DNA of 64,000 nucleotides from CBDFHF01 sp965247565 (GTDB lineage Bacteria > Pseudomonadota > Gammaproteobacteria > Methylococcales > Methylomonadaceae): assembly GCA_965247565.1 (NCBI GenBank), contig CBDFHF010000003.1, positions 186,001 through 250,000 on the forward strand. The letters run 5' to 3'. Made by a program: the position numbers and the translations under genes. Positions 9,301 to 16,247 of the stretch are shown piece by piece (positions within the stretch are counted from its first letter, which is position 1; every line of letters begins with the position of its first letter). Below the pieces are notes generated by a model that did no database searches, was not told where the DNA came from, and saw only the letters and a program-made list of their open reading frames with translations.

Positions 9301-9531
9301 AACTGTTGTTGGCGGTTTAGAATCATGGGACGACGCTGGGTTAATAACATTAATGTACTCAATGCTTTTAATGGGTCGGCAAATCTAACTTTAAATAACA
9401 ACGCACAAGCCGATAGCCAGTTCGGTATCTTTTTCCAAATAGAGCTTAAAGGTTTGACCGGTATTGGCGAAAAGCTGGATGATTTCTTTGAGCAACAGAT
9501 TTATGGCTACCTGAAACCTGGAAAGGATTAA
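6373..9531 (+). CDS. lptD: LPS-assembly protein LptD, long N-terminus
   Basis: The 1052-residue outer-membrane LptD inserts LPS into the outer leaflet together with LptE. It has a signal peptide (to about residue 20), a jellyroll domain near residues 270-430 and a C-terminal 26-strand barrel. The conserved adjacent cysteines are at 978-979 (ENCCWRF), partners of N-terminal cysteines in the LptD disulfides. Unusual is a Pro/Thr/Glu-rich linker of about 135 residues between two copies of a W-x-C...W-x-C motif (C27/C38 and C181/C192), which makes the protein longer than many homologues. surA follows after nine bases, the usual order. Confidence 0.95.
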   Translation: MYRRLLPYFLLSIYTSTSSANDAAWNCEQSKDNKEWVCSGDNKPVDNAPKSAPTESEPVTQTQPATAKSIIKKEQPAITQPLNAKPAVVATPIDSKSTKAEDTTKTTAKPENPEPLPTTQSIPATLEQPAKPQVRSDTESKPSETDAQEPEISEAEARTNPSTGKASPFSSSQNNRAGWACGASDKSEGWDCNLVGTDPKGQAKAVTIEPSSLRLLTPAFDRKQEQTFNTLVSQLQYDPWEKCSVSSSPAPKFVPRKHLRESTPLDVKSDYSEVFDNEVSSYFGNVEMNRADQRSISNMANYDSVSETLGLQGSVYYSEDELALYSESALIKLAEDQSKMRDVLFISPNFPFRGRASAVYRENKALSRYKDAAYTSCKPGNQDWIVHASELKMNKDTGKGAAKNAWIEFKGVPVFYSPYLSFPIDDRRITGFLAPSFGNTQRNGFDFSIPFYWNIAPNFDATFKPRYLSERGIVLGGAFRYLTENIRGKLGVEYLPVDEKKYDNSYRNNNSINPHFDKARYLASFGNFIQFSPNITSNIDANYRSDVDYFYDLGSAISRPYNSFLRSSGDIAYRADGVSLIGRAESYQSVDRALDLATGGILLPYKRLPQVNLNLNRSFRSYLPLNTTMDGEYVYFQHDKKVTGQRFDLKPSISFPIQTASAFLTPKFSFQYTEYVLGNQPDGSGPLRIEYWGKNENNWVKRGTDNISRTLPTFSADAGLFLERDLAIGGNNFKHTLEPRLFYLYIPKVNQDEIPSFDTAYNDFNFSSMFRENRFSGTDRIGDANQITLALTSRLIDKMGQDRIKMSLGSIFYLSDRDVSLPLAVPDYSQNKDKYGRYPATSSYIPETNSFSNIVGELSTQLNDHISIDSSLQWTPPRNEIIRGKKETWDDGISRADITLHVKNRPGEVINLGYRYRKNTFIPDRFNDDLGRLNDIIMTDVSFSWPIYNNWSAVGRWQYSWLYNSTQDGFLGIEKENCCWRFRIMGRRWVNNINVLNAFNGSANLTLNNNAQADSQFGIFFQIELKGLTGIGEKLDDFFEQQIYGYLKPGKD

Positions 9532-9540
9532 TTACACAAC

Positions 9541-10836
9541 ATGAAAAAAGCGATAGTTGCAGTCATATTTTGTTGCTTGTTAGGCAACTGTTTTTTAGCT
9601 CATGCGGAGCTGTTAGATAAAATTATTGCAGTGGTTGAGGATGATGTGATCCTTGATCAGGAATTGCAGCAGGAAGTTGCTGCCATCGAGCAAAAAATAA
9701 AGGCTAGCAATAGTTCTACCGAACTGCCACCCTTATCTGTATTACGCAGACAAGTACTGGAAAGAATGATTGTAGACAAATTACAACGGCAAATGGCGGA
9801 AAAAGCCGGAATTAACATTACCGAAGAAATGCTCACCAGTTCCGCGACCGATATTGCTCGAAGAAACAATATGAGCTTGAAAGATTTTCGGGCTGAATTA
9901 GAAGGTCAAGGCATCTCTTACCCCAGTTTTTTAGCTAATATTCGTAATGAAATTATTATCAATCAATTGCGCGGACGAGAAATCGGGGGGCGTGTCAAAG
10001 TCACCGATCGGGAAGTTGAGCATTACCTGGAAACTCAGGATAAAATTAGCGGCGTTGACGTTCAATACCGCTTGGGACATATTCTTATTGCCGTTAAGGA
10101 GGCTGCGGCCTCTGCTCAAATACAAAAAGCAAAAGCAAAAGCAGAAGCGCTTGTTAAAAAATTGCGGGCAGGCCAGGATTTCAATCAGGCAGCGATCAGT
10201 AATTCCGATGATGCCAATGCCTTAAAAGGCGGTGATTTAGGCTGGCGTGCGCTCAGCGAAGTACCTTCATTGTTTGTGGACGTGGTCGGCAAAATGCGTC
10301 AGGGCGATATTTCCGAACCTATTCGTAGCGCGAGCGGCTTTCACATTGTCAAAGTATTGGAGCAAAAAGGTGGGATGGATGGACACCGTATTACCAAGAC
10401 CAAAGTACGACATATTTTGATTAAAACCAATGAATTGATTGATGATGCTGAAGCAGAAAAACGTTTGCTGGCGCTAAAAGCGCGCCTCGCCGATGGCGAT
10501 GATTTTGCTGCTATTGCCAGAGCGCATTCGGATGACAAAGGCTCTGCACTTAAAGGTGGATCGCTTGATTGGGTGGGTCCAGGCGATTTGGTCAAAGAGT
10601 TTGAAGAGGCCATGACCAAGCTAAACATTAATGAAATCAGCGCACCAGTGCAAACTCAATTTGGTTGGCATTTAATCCAGGTTTTGGAACGCGAAAACAA
10701 AGACAACAGCGACGAATACAAAAAAAATCTGGTTAAAGATACAATCCGTAAACGAAAAATAGAGGAAGAAACAGAGCTTTGGTTACGCAGACTGCGTGAT
10801 GAAGCCTATGTGGAAATTTACGAGGATAGACTCTAA
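9541..10836 (+). CDS. surA: Periplasmic chaperone and peptidyl-prolyl isomerase SurA
   Basis: A 431-residue protein with a signal peptide (to about residue 23, HAE), an N-terminal chaperone domain (about 25-165), two parvulin domains starting near residues 173 and 286 (each with RHILI or GHILI and a GGDLGW or GGSLDW segment) and a short C-terminal helix. SurA escorts outer-membrane barrels, including LptD, to the Bam complex; the position right behind lptD fits. The usual downstream pdxA-rsmA genes are absent here. Confidence 0.96.
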   Translation: MKKAIVAVIFCCLLGNCFLAHAELLDKIIAVVEDDVILDQELQQEVAAIEQKIKASNSSTELPPLSVLRRQVLERMIVDKLQRQMAEKAGINITEEMLTSSATDIARRNNMSLKDFRAELEGQGISYPSFLANIRNEIIINQLRGREIGGRVKVTDREVEHYLETQDKISGVDVQYRLGHILIAVKEAAASAQIQKAKAKAEALVKKLRAGQDFNQAAISNSDDANALKGGDLGWRALSEVPSLFVDVVGKMRQGDISEPIRSASGFHIVKVLEQKGGMDGHRITKTKVRHILIKTNELIDDAEAEKRLLALKARLADGDDFAAIARAHSDDKGSALKGGSLDWVGPGDLVKEFEEAMTKLNINEISAPVQTQFGWHLIQVLERENKDNSDEYKKNLVKDTIRKRKIEEETELWLRRLRDEAYVEIYEDRL

Positions 10837-10893
10837 AGTAACTGCGTTTTTTAGGGAACATCACGAAGACAGGAAAGGCCACCAGCCGTAGTT

Positions 10894-11469
10894 ATGATGA
10901 TAAAACCAGAGTACCTAAGTAAGCTGAAACAAGTTCTTAGCAATGAAGACTTGAGTATACAGCGCAGCATAGTGCAAAACATAAGCGCTGAGTTACACAC
11001 TGATTTGCTAAGTTGTGCGGCAGCCATGCTGCATTTGCAATCTGATAACGCAATCAATCTGACACTAACAACTTCTTTATCGACACAAATAAAATCAGAA
11101 ATTCCGATAGCAAACAACGTCTTAGCTATTAAAATGTTACGTTATCGGCTCGAGGTAGGTACGAATCATCAAATAACCGTCGAACAATTAAAAGACCTGC
11201 TGGTAAGCGAGTCGGGCGTTGATAGAAACAATATCAATGTAATCGGCATTCATGCCGATTACACGATTATCGAATTACCCGATGAGATGCCAACAGATAT
11301 ATTTCAGCACCTAAAGTCGTTAGAGCTAAATCAACAAATACTGGATTTAAAGAGATTGAAGAACCGTTCCAAGAAACGCAATAACAATCGGTTTCGGCGT
11401 GGACGACAACGAAATGCGCAAGGGACAAACAGTCAGGATAGTTCCGATAAAATTAGCCGCGATCTATAA
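10894..11469 (+). CDS. Stand-alone protein resembling the DeaD/DbpA C-terminal RNA-binding tail
   Basis: A 191-residue basic protein. Residues about 82-155 (RLEVGTNHQITVEQLKDLL, then NVIGIHADYTIIELPDEMP and FQHLKSLELN) match the pattern of the DbpA RNA-binding domain at the end of DEAD-box helicases such as DeaD/CsdA. The N-terminal 75 residues look like the helical region that precedes that domain in DeaD. The tail (about 155-191) is Arg/Lys/Asn-rich, as in DeaD. No helicase motif is present, and the upstream gene is surA, so this is not simply the end of an adjacent helicase. Likely an RNA- or ribosome-binding protein; the role is inferred only. Confidence 0.75.
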   Translation: MMIKPEYLSKLKQVLSNEDLSIQRSIVQNISAELHTDLLSCAAAMLHLQSDNAINLTLTTSLSTQIKSEIPIANNVLAIKMLRYRLEVGTNHQITVEQLKDLLVSESGVDRNNINVIGIHADYTIIELPDEMPTDIFQHLKSLELNQQILDLKRLKNRSKKRNNNRFRRGRQRNAQGTNSQDSSDKISRDL

Positions 11470-11476
11470 CCTCTAT

Positions 11477-12109
11477 TTAGACATGAACAAAGGGATTGTT
11501 GCGCATTTCTTCACCAAAAGTCGACATAGGACCGTGCCCAGGAATGAAGGCAATTTCTTTGCCTAACGGCCATAAATTGTGTTGAATTGAATTAATCAAT
11601 GTATCGAAATCCCCTCTTGGTAAATCAGTGCGACCGATAGAGCCCTTAAACAAAACATCACCCACCAGAGCCAATTTCTCATGACGATTAACAAATACAA
11701 TGTGACCGGGAGTGTGCCCTGGGCAATGCAAAACATCCAACGTAGCTTTGCCCACCTTAACTTTATCACCCTGCTCTAACCAGCGGGTTGGCGTAAATGT
11801 TTTGCTGGGCGGAAAACCAAATGTGTGGCACTGCGAAGGAATTGCCTCAAGCCAAAATTGATCTTCCCGATGCGGGCCCAAAATTGGCAAACTCAATCGC
11901 GAGGCTAATTCCGCGGCGGCACCGACGTGATCCAGATGCCCATGGGTGATCAAAATTGACTCCAGGGTGACTTGCTCCCGATGAATAGCGCTTAATAACA
12001 GATCAATGTCCCCGCCGGGATCAACGATTGCGGCCTTCTGAGTTTGCTCGCAAATCAGCAAAGTACAGTTTTGCTGATAAGATGTAACTGGGATAATACA
12101 AAATCGCAT
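11477..12109 (-). CDS. Glyoxalase-II-like metallo-beta-lactamase-fold hydrolase (YcbL type)
   Basis: From ATG at 12109 the product is about 210 residues and starts MRFCIIPVTSYQQN, as in YcbL/GloB2-type enzymes. Metal ligands are visible in THGHLDHVG (HxHxDH), in CPGHTPGH, in the Asp of VGDVLF and in PGHGPMS. These are small binuclear metal thioester hydrolases related to hydroxyacylglutathione hydrolase. A longer frame back to 12247 would cross the start of rnd and adds residues unlike the family. The substrate is not proven. It ends 7 bases from the end of the convergent DeaD-tail gene. Confidence 0.88.
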   Translation of the reverse strand: MRFCIIPVTSYQQNCTLLICEQTQKAAIVDPGGDIDLLLSAIHREQVTLESILITHGHLDHVGAAAELASRLSLPILGPHREDQFWLEAIPSQCHTFGFPPSKTFTPTRWLEQGDKVKVGKATLDVLHCPGHTPGHIVFVNRHEKLALVGDVLFKGSIGRTDLPRGDFDTLINSIQHNLWPLGKEIAFIPGHGPMSTFGEEMRNNPFVHV

Positions 12110-12211
12110 GGGATAAATTCGAAAAAACTCAATTCTAGCACTAAACTCAAAAACTACCATTAACCAGATCCCGCTGGTCTGGTTAACTTTTATAACTGGC
12201 TGTTTAATCCA

Positions 12212-13372
12212 ATGACCCCTATCCAATACATAAATACCGAAGAACAATTAGAAAAACTGTGTGCTCAAATAAGCAAAGAACCTTGGTTAGCGCTGGATAC
12301 GGAATTTTTGCGGGAAAAGACCTATTACCCAAAATTCTGCTTGTTGCAAATAGCGACTCCAGAATGGGTAGCTTGCGTTGATCCTATTGCTTTACCCAAG
12401 CTCGATAAATTATTTGAAATCTTATATAACCCGCAAATAGTTAAAGTTTTTCATTCCAGTAGACAAGATTTGGAAATTTTTTACCAGCTCACAGGCAAAT
12501 TGCCCTCGCCGATTTTTGACACCCAAATAGCTGCGCCCCTACTAGGATTTCAAGAGAACCCAGGGTATGCCATGCTGGTCTCCAGCTTTTTAAATATTAA
12601 TTTGAACAAAGCTCATACCCGAGCTGATTGGAGTAAGCGGCCTTTAACTGAGGCACAGATTGAATATGCTGCGGATGACGTCATTTATTTATGCCAGATT
12701 TACCAAATCATCCTTAAAAAATTGGCCTCGTTAGGAAGGGCGGATTGGCTGAAAGATGATTTCGCCGAGTTAGAAAATAATGAACTTTATGAAGTTAACC
12801 CAGAAAAAGCCTGGGTCAAAATTAAAGGTAAAAATAAATTAACCGGCAAGCAATTGTCTATCATTCAAGCATTGGCAGAATGGCGAGAAACAACCGCACA
12901 AAAAGAAGATCGCCCCAAAACCTGGTTATTACGTGACGAAATGTTATTTGATATCGCCAAGTTACAACCAGAAACAGCAGCAGAATTAACTGCAATTCGT
13001 GGCATTAATGAGCGGGTCATTAGTCGCCACGGCCAGGAATTATGTCAATTAATCACTGCGGCAAAAAATCGTTTACCTATACCGCTTAACGAGAAAGGGA
13101 AATCTGCAAAAAAAACTCAGCAGCAGGAAGCAATTCTAGACATCCTAACGGCTTTGGTCAGAATACGAGCAGAGGAGAATGCGTTAAACCCTATCATACT
13201 TGCTACCCGAAAAGATTTAGAAAACTTGCTGCTTGATGAAGATGAGGATTGTTTACTACTACACGGCTGGCGGTATAGCATGGCAGGCAAAGAATTAGTT
13301 GGCTTGCTAAAAGGAAAATTATTGCTGGGTATAGAAGAAGATAAGTTGGCCATTATTGCCAAGCAATATTAA
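12212..13372 (+). CDS. rnd: Ribonuclease D
   Basis: A 386-residue 3'-5' exoribonuclease. The DEDDy catalytic set is present: ALDTEF near residue 28, HSSRQDLEIF near 84, and EYAADDVIYL near 150. HRDC domains follow (EWRETTAQKEDRPKTWLLRDEML, about residues 210-290). RNase D trims tRNA precursors and other stable RNAs. Length is normal. It is followed after 24 bases by a NUDIX gene on the same strand. Confidence 0.95.
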   Translation: MTPIQYINTEEQLEKLCAQISKEPWLALDTEFLREKTYYPKFCLLQIATPEWVACVDPIALPKLDKLFEILYNPQIVKVFHSSRQDLEIFYQLTGKLPSPIFDTQIAAPLLGFQENPGYAMLVSSFLNINLNKAHTRADWSKRPLTEAQIEYAADDVIYLCQIYQIILKKLASLGRADWLKDDFAELENNELYEVNPEKAWVKIKGKNKLTGKQLSIIQALAEWRETTAQKEDRPKTWLLRDEMLFDIAKLQPETAAELTAIRGINERVISRHGQELCQLITAAKNRLPIPLNEKGKSAKKTQQQEAILDILTALVRIRAEENALNPIILATRKDLENLLLDEDEDCLLLHGWRYSMAGKELVGLLKGKLLLGIEEDKLAIIAKQY

Positions 13373-13396
13373 CTAACTGATTTTTTGGAGATTAGT

Positions 13397-13837
13397 ATGA
13401 ATAAACCCATTACACCGTTATTGGCTGCTGACATTTTAATTGAATTAATTGACCAACCCGGTCACCCATTTGTGTTAATTGAACGCCGTTATCCGCCGCT
13501 GGGCTGGGCAATACCCGGGGGGTTTGTCGATGTCGGGGAGACAGTCGAGCATGCGGCAATTCGTGAAGCCAAAGAAGAAACTTGCCTGGATGTTACATTA
13601 ACCGCACTACTGGGTATTTATTCCAATCCTAAGCGTGATGTTCGCAATCACACTGCAACAGCTGTCTACGTTGCCCAAGCTACCGGCCTACCAGAGGCCG
13701 CCGATGATGCCAAAAATTTCGGCATCTTCACGTTCAACAACTTGCCAACACTATTGGCGTTCGACCATGCCCAGGTTATTGCTGATTACCAACTATACCG
13801 TTTGACTGGGCAGGCCACACCCTTACGCGTCCTTTGA
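13397..13837 (+). CDS. NUDIX hydrolase
   Basis: A 146-residue protein with a complete NUDIX box, GGFVDVGETVEHAAIREAKE followed by ETCLDV, giving the GX5EX7REUXEEXGU pattern with Cys in place of the last Gly. Substrate unknown; small proteins of this class often hydrolyse ADP-ribose or oxidised nucleotides. I chose ATG at 13397 because GGAG at 13387-13390 is correctly spaced; the in-frame TTG at 13385 would place the ribosome site inside the gene. Likely co-transcribed with rnd. Confidence 0.9.
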   Translation: MNKPITPLLAADILIELIDQPGHPFVLIERRYPPLGWAIPGGFVDVGETVEHAAIREAKEETCLDVTLTALLGIYSNPKRDVRNHTATAVYVAQATGLPEAADDAKNFGIFTFNNLPTLLAFDHAQVIADYQLYRLTGQATPLRVL

Positions 13838-13905
13838 AGACATCTGACAAAATTACTCAACTAATCAACGACCTCGAATAATTTATAACCTGGGCTTACA
13901 TTTGG

Positions 13906-14757
13906 CTAATATGGATTGGAGGGTTCCGCCCAAGAGGTCTTGTCTAAACGGGAATCATTGACCTTAGATTTATCGTCCCACCATTGCATACCTTCATCCG
14001 CTGGTTCGACAGCCTTCTTTACTGGTGGAGCAAATTGAGAAGACCTTAACTTGTGCGCCACGCTTTTTGTTGTATGTGCAACAGGGGCGTGCGAGCCTGG
14101 CGTAGCACGAGCATTAGCGGCGGCAGGGTGGGAAACTACGGCACGATGAATTCGCTGCTGCTTAACCAGTAACGGCGGCAGATTTATGGAGGCCCGCTGT
14201 ATAGAAGAATAGCTCACAATGATATCCACGCCGCGAGCAGTCCAGCCACTAACACTATTGCTGGAAACCTTGCTTCCAATGGCTTTAATTTTCACCCCTT
14301 GATGAGCTAAATAGTTCGCTACTGCGCGCGCTCGTTTCTTGCCTAATTTTTTATTGTAGCTATAACTGCCGCTTGAGTCTGTGCGACCAATGACAATTAA
14401 CTTTGCGCCCTCCGGTAACTGATTGACCAGCTCCATCAATCGATCTTTGTGTGCCGTTGCCAGTGTATGACGGTTTGAACCAAAATGAGCGACACCCGAA
14501 ACCATTTGGCTCCAAACTCTTTCATGGCTGTGTTTTACTGCTTGAGTTTCTGCCTTCGGTGCCGCGGCAACCACTTCTTCCTGAACCGGCTTGCTGCGAG
14601 TTTGATTAGCAGCGGTAAGCCCTGCACTACCGATTACAGTGGCTACCACGGTCCCGTGCAGTGCCTTTTTAACTGCCTTTAAGCGCCGTGTCTTTTTTAG
14701 CGTTTCGTAATCAATCAATGCAGCCAACACTGCCGCTTTTAGTTCATCTTGTGTCAT
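13906..14757 (-). CDS. Membrane-anchored OmpA-domain protein
   Basis: A protein of about 283 residues. The N-terminus is a charged helix (MTQDELKAAVLAALIDYETL), then a basic patch and one hydrophobic segment (about residues 36-52) that can act as an uncleaved anchor. An OmpA C-terminal domain follows (about 90-200): HFGSNRHTL, a GRTDSSGS loop and NKKLGKKRARAVANYL, which keeps the Asp and Arg that bind diaminopimelate in peptidoglycan. The last 80 residues are His/Ala/Pro-rich and low in complexity. A link between inner membrane and peptidoglycan is the likely role. An alternative start 12 codons upstream (14793) is less convincing. Confidence 0.8.
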   Translation of the reverse strand: MTQDELKAAVLAALIDYETLKKTRRLKAVKKALHGTVVATVIGSAGLTAANQTRSKPVQEEVVAAAPKAETQAVKHSHERVWSQMVSGVAHFGSNRHTLATAHKDRLMELVNQLPEGAKLIVIGRTDSSGSYSYNKKLGKKRARAVANYLAHQGVKIKAIGSKVSSNSVSGWTARGVDIIVSYSSIQRASINLPPLLVKQQRIHRAVVSHPAAANARATPGSHAPVAHTTKSVAHKLRSSQFAPPVKKAVEPADEGMQWWDDKSKVNDSRLDKTSWAEPSNPY

Positions 14758-15166
14758 ATCGCCAGCACCCCGGTATTTTTTTATGCACAGCAATGTGCAT
14801 GGTGGTTATTTTTAGGTTTGTATTTAACTGACTATCACAATTCGACCCATTAAGATGGAAAGTCCAATGAACATTACAGCGTTATGCTGTCTAAAAAGAG
14901 CTAAAGCTCTTATTACAAATTTATTGCAGTCAATTAGAATGTAACAATACCAGATTGAAGTATTAATTAAAACATAAATGAATCAACAAATATTTAAGAA
15001 GATATTTACAGATTAGATAGAAACGAGGGGAAAAGTGATGCATCTATCTCAGTCATTGACGGCAAAATAATCATTAAAGAGACTGCATGAGTACAAATGA
15101 AACGCAGAATGAGTCAAAGCTCTGTTACCATGCCTGCAAAAGAAAAATAGTGAACCAAGGACAGAT
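14758..15166. other. Intergenic region upstream of fnr
   Basis: About 400 AT-rich bases between two divergent genes, with no convincing coding frame. It must hold both promoters. I see one palindrome (14896-14911) and no canonical FNR box, so autoregulation of fnr is not supported by sequence. Confidence 0.6.
14896..14911. repeat. Palindrome between the OmpA-domain gene and fnr
   Basis: AAGAGCT (14896-14902), two-base spacer, AGCTCTT (14905-14911). It could be an operator or a weak terminator-like hairpin; there is no long T-tract. Confidence 0.35.
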
Positions 15167-15904
15167 GTGTTTGAAATTAACTCAACCCAAGTAACTTGCC
15201 CAAACTGCAAGCTATCTGAATTATGCCTTCCTTATGGATTACAAAAATCCGAAGTCGCAGAATTGGCGTCGATTGTTAAAAACAAGCGACCTTTACAGAC
15301 AGACGAATTGCTGTATTGGCAAGGTTCCGCATGCAAAAGTTTGTATGCAATTAAGTCAGGTTCTTTTCGGAGTTTTATTACGGATGCAGACGGCATGGAG
15401 CAAACCATCGGCTTTTATTTACCGGGCGAGTTGATGGGCCTGGATTCTCTGCAGCATGGCCGATTTACTTGTTCTACCATCGCGTTGGAAACGGCCTCTG
15501 TTTGCGAGTTGCCGCTAACTAATCTGAATGAATTGTGCATCCAGATACCTAGCTTGCAAACCCAGATGATGCGAATACTGGGAAAAGAGATTGCCTCAGA
15601 TCACGACAAAATTATATTACTGGGACATCGTTCAGCTAAGGAGAGAATGGCTACTTTTTTGCTGATGTTATCGCACCGATACACCGCACTAGGATTTTCC
15701 AGTACGCAATTCAATTTAACCATGAGCCGCCATCACATCGCCAATTTTTTAGGGTTGACGATTGAAACAGTCAGCAGGCAGCTGGCTTACTTGAGTCAAC
15801 AAGGCGTCATAACAGTCAAACAGAGAGGAATTCAAATCAACAATCTGGGTTTGTTGAACACGATTGTCAACCCCTGCCCCATTCATCGCGTTGTTAACGA
15901 ATAA
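15167..15904 (+). CDS. fnr: Fnr-type oxygen-sensing transcription regulator
   Basis: A 245-residue CRP/FNR regulator. Cysteines 11, 14 and 20 (TCPNCKLSELC) plus Cys113 match the four ligands of the oxygen-labile 4Fe-4S cluster of FNR. The cyclic-nucleotide-like beta roll covers about 25-145, and the C-terminal helix-turn-helix has the recognition helix TIETVSRQL with the E..SR contacts of FNR for TTGAT half sites. GTG at 15167 is the start: AAGG at 15157-15160 is correctly spaced, while the overlapping ATG two bases earlier gives a nine-codon peptide. It should switch genes on or off under low oxygen; a matching box lies at 16201. Confidence 0.92.
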   Translation: MFEINSTQVTCPNCKLSELCLPYGLQKSEVAELASIVKNKRPLQTDELLYWQGSACKSLYAIKSGSFRSFITDADGMEQTIGFYLPGELMGLDSLQHGRFTCSTIALETASVCELPLTNLNELCIQIPSLQTQMMRILGKEIASDHDKIILLGHRSAKERMATFLLMLSHRYTALGFSSTQFNLTMSRHHIANFLGLTIETVSRQLAYLSQQGVITVKQRGIQINNLGLLNTIVNPCPIHRVVNE

Positions 15905-15965
15905 GTTTTAAGTCAGCAACGCCGCGCCATTCCAGCGCGACGCGCCACCCTCGACAAAAAGTAGC

Positions 15966-16082
15966 TTATTTCGCAGATTCTTGGCTTGCGGCTGGTTTGC
16001 TAGGACCAACGCCTTGCTCTCCACACGCTACGAGAGTCGTTACAGCAATAACTAACAACAAAACATGACTGATCGTTTTCAT
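15966..16082 (-). CDS. Small lipoprotein (38 residues)
   Basis: ATG at 16082 opens a 38-codon frame on the minus strand: an n-region with one Lys, a hydrophobic stretch LLLVIAVTTL, then the lipobox LVAC and a short mature part of about 20 residues rich in Gly, Pro, Ala and Ser. The layout is that of small entericidin-like or orphan lipoproteins matured by Lgt and signal peptidase II. The upstream side (16083-16247) has a hairpin and an FNR-like box. No family is recognised beyond lipoprotein. It is short, but the lipobox makes it credible. Confidence 0.75.
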   Translation of the reverse strand: MKTISHVLLLVIAVTTLVACGEQGVGPSKPAASQESAK

Positions 16083-16148
16083 AGTATTTTCTCATTATTT
16101 TAGTTTATACAGACCGCCCCACATCACTTACTCCGCAAGTAACAGGAA

Positions 16149-16172
16149 CACCCAAGCCTTAAGGCTTGGGTG
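16149..16172. terminator. Perfect palindromic hairpin, possible terminator of the PilZ-like gene
   Basis: CACCCAAGCC (16149-16158), TTAA, GGCTTGGGTG (16163-16172): ten perfect pairs. On the minus strand it is downstream of the PilZ-like gene and upstream of the small lipoprotein. The following sequence is only mildly T-rich, so terminator or 5' leader structure are both possible. Confidence 0.55.
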
Positions 16173-16200
16173 CATTATGGCACTAATAAGTTTGCTGCTT

Positions 16201-16214
16201 TTGACATAGATCAA
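16201..16214. promoter_or_regulatory. FNR-like box
   Basis: TTGAC-ATAG-ATCAA, one mismatch from the FNR consensus TTGAT-N4-ATCAA. It sits about 120 bases upstream of the small lipoprotein start (minus strand) and about 300 bases downstream of an fnr gene. The target promoter is not certain because the hairpin at 16149-16172 lies between box and gene. Confidence 0.5.
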
Positions 16215-16247
16215 AAAGACCCAACAAAATCTAAAATTTATTGAATT

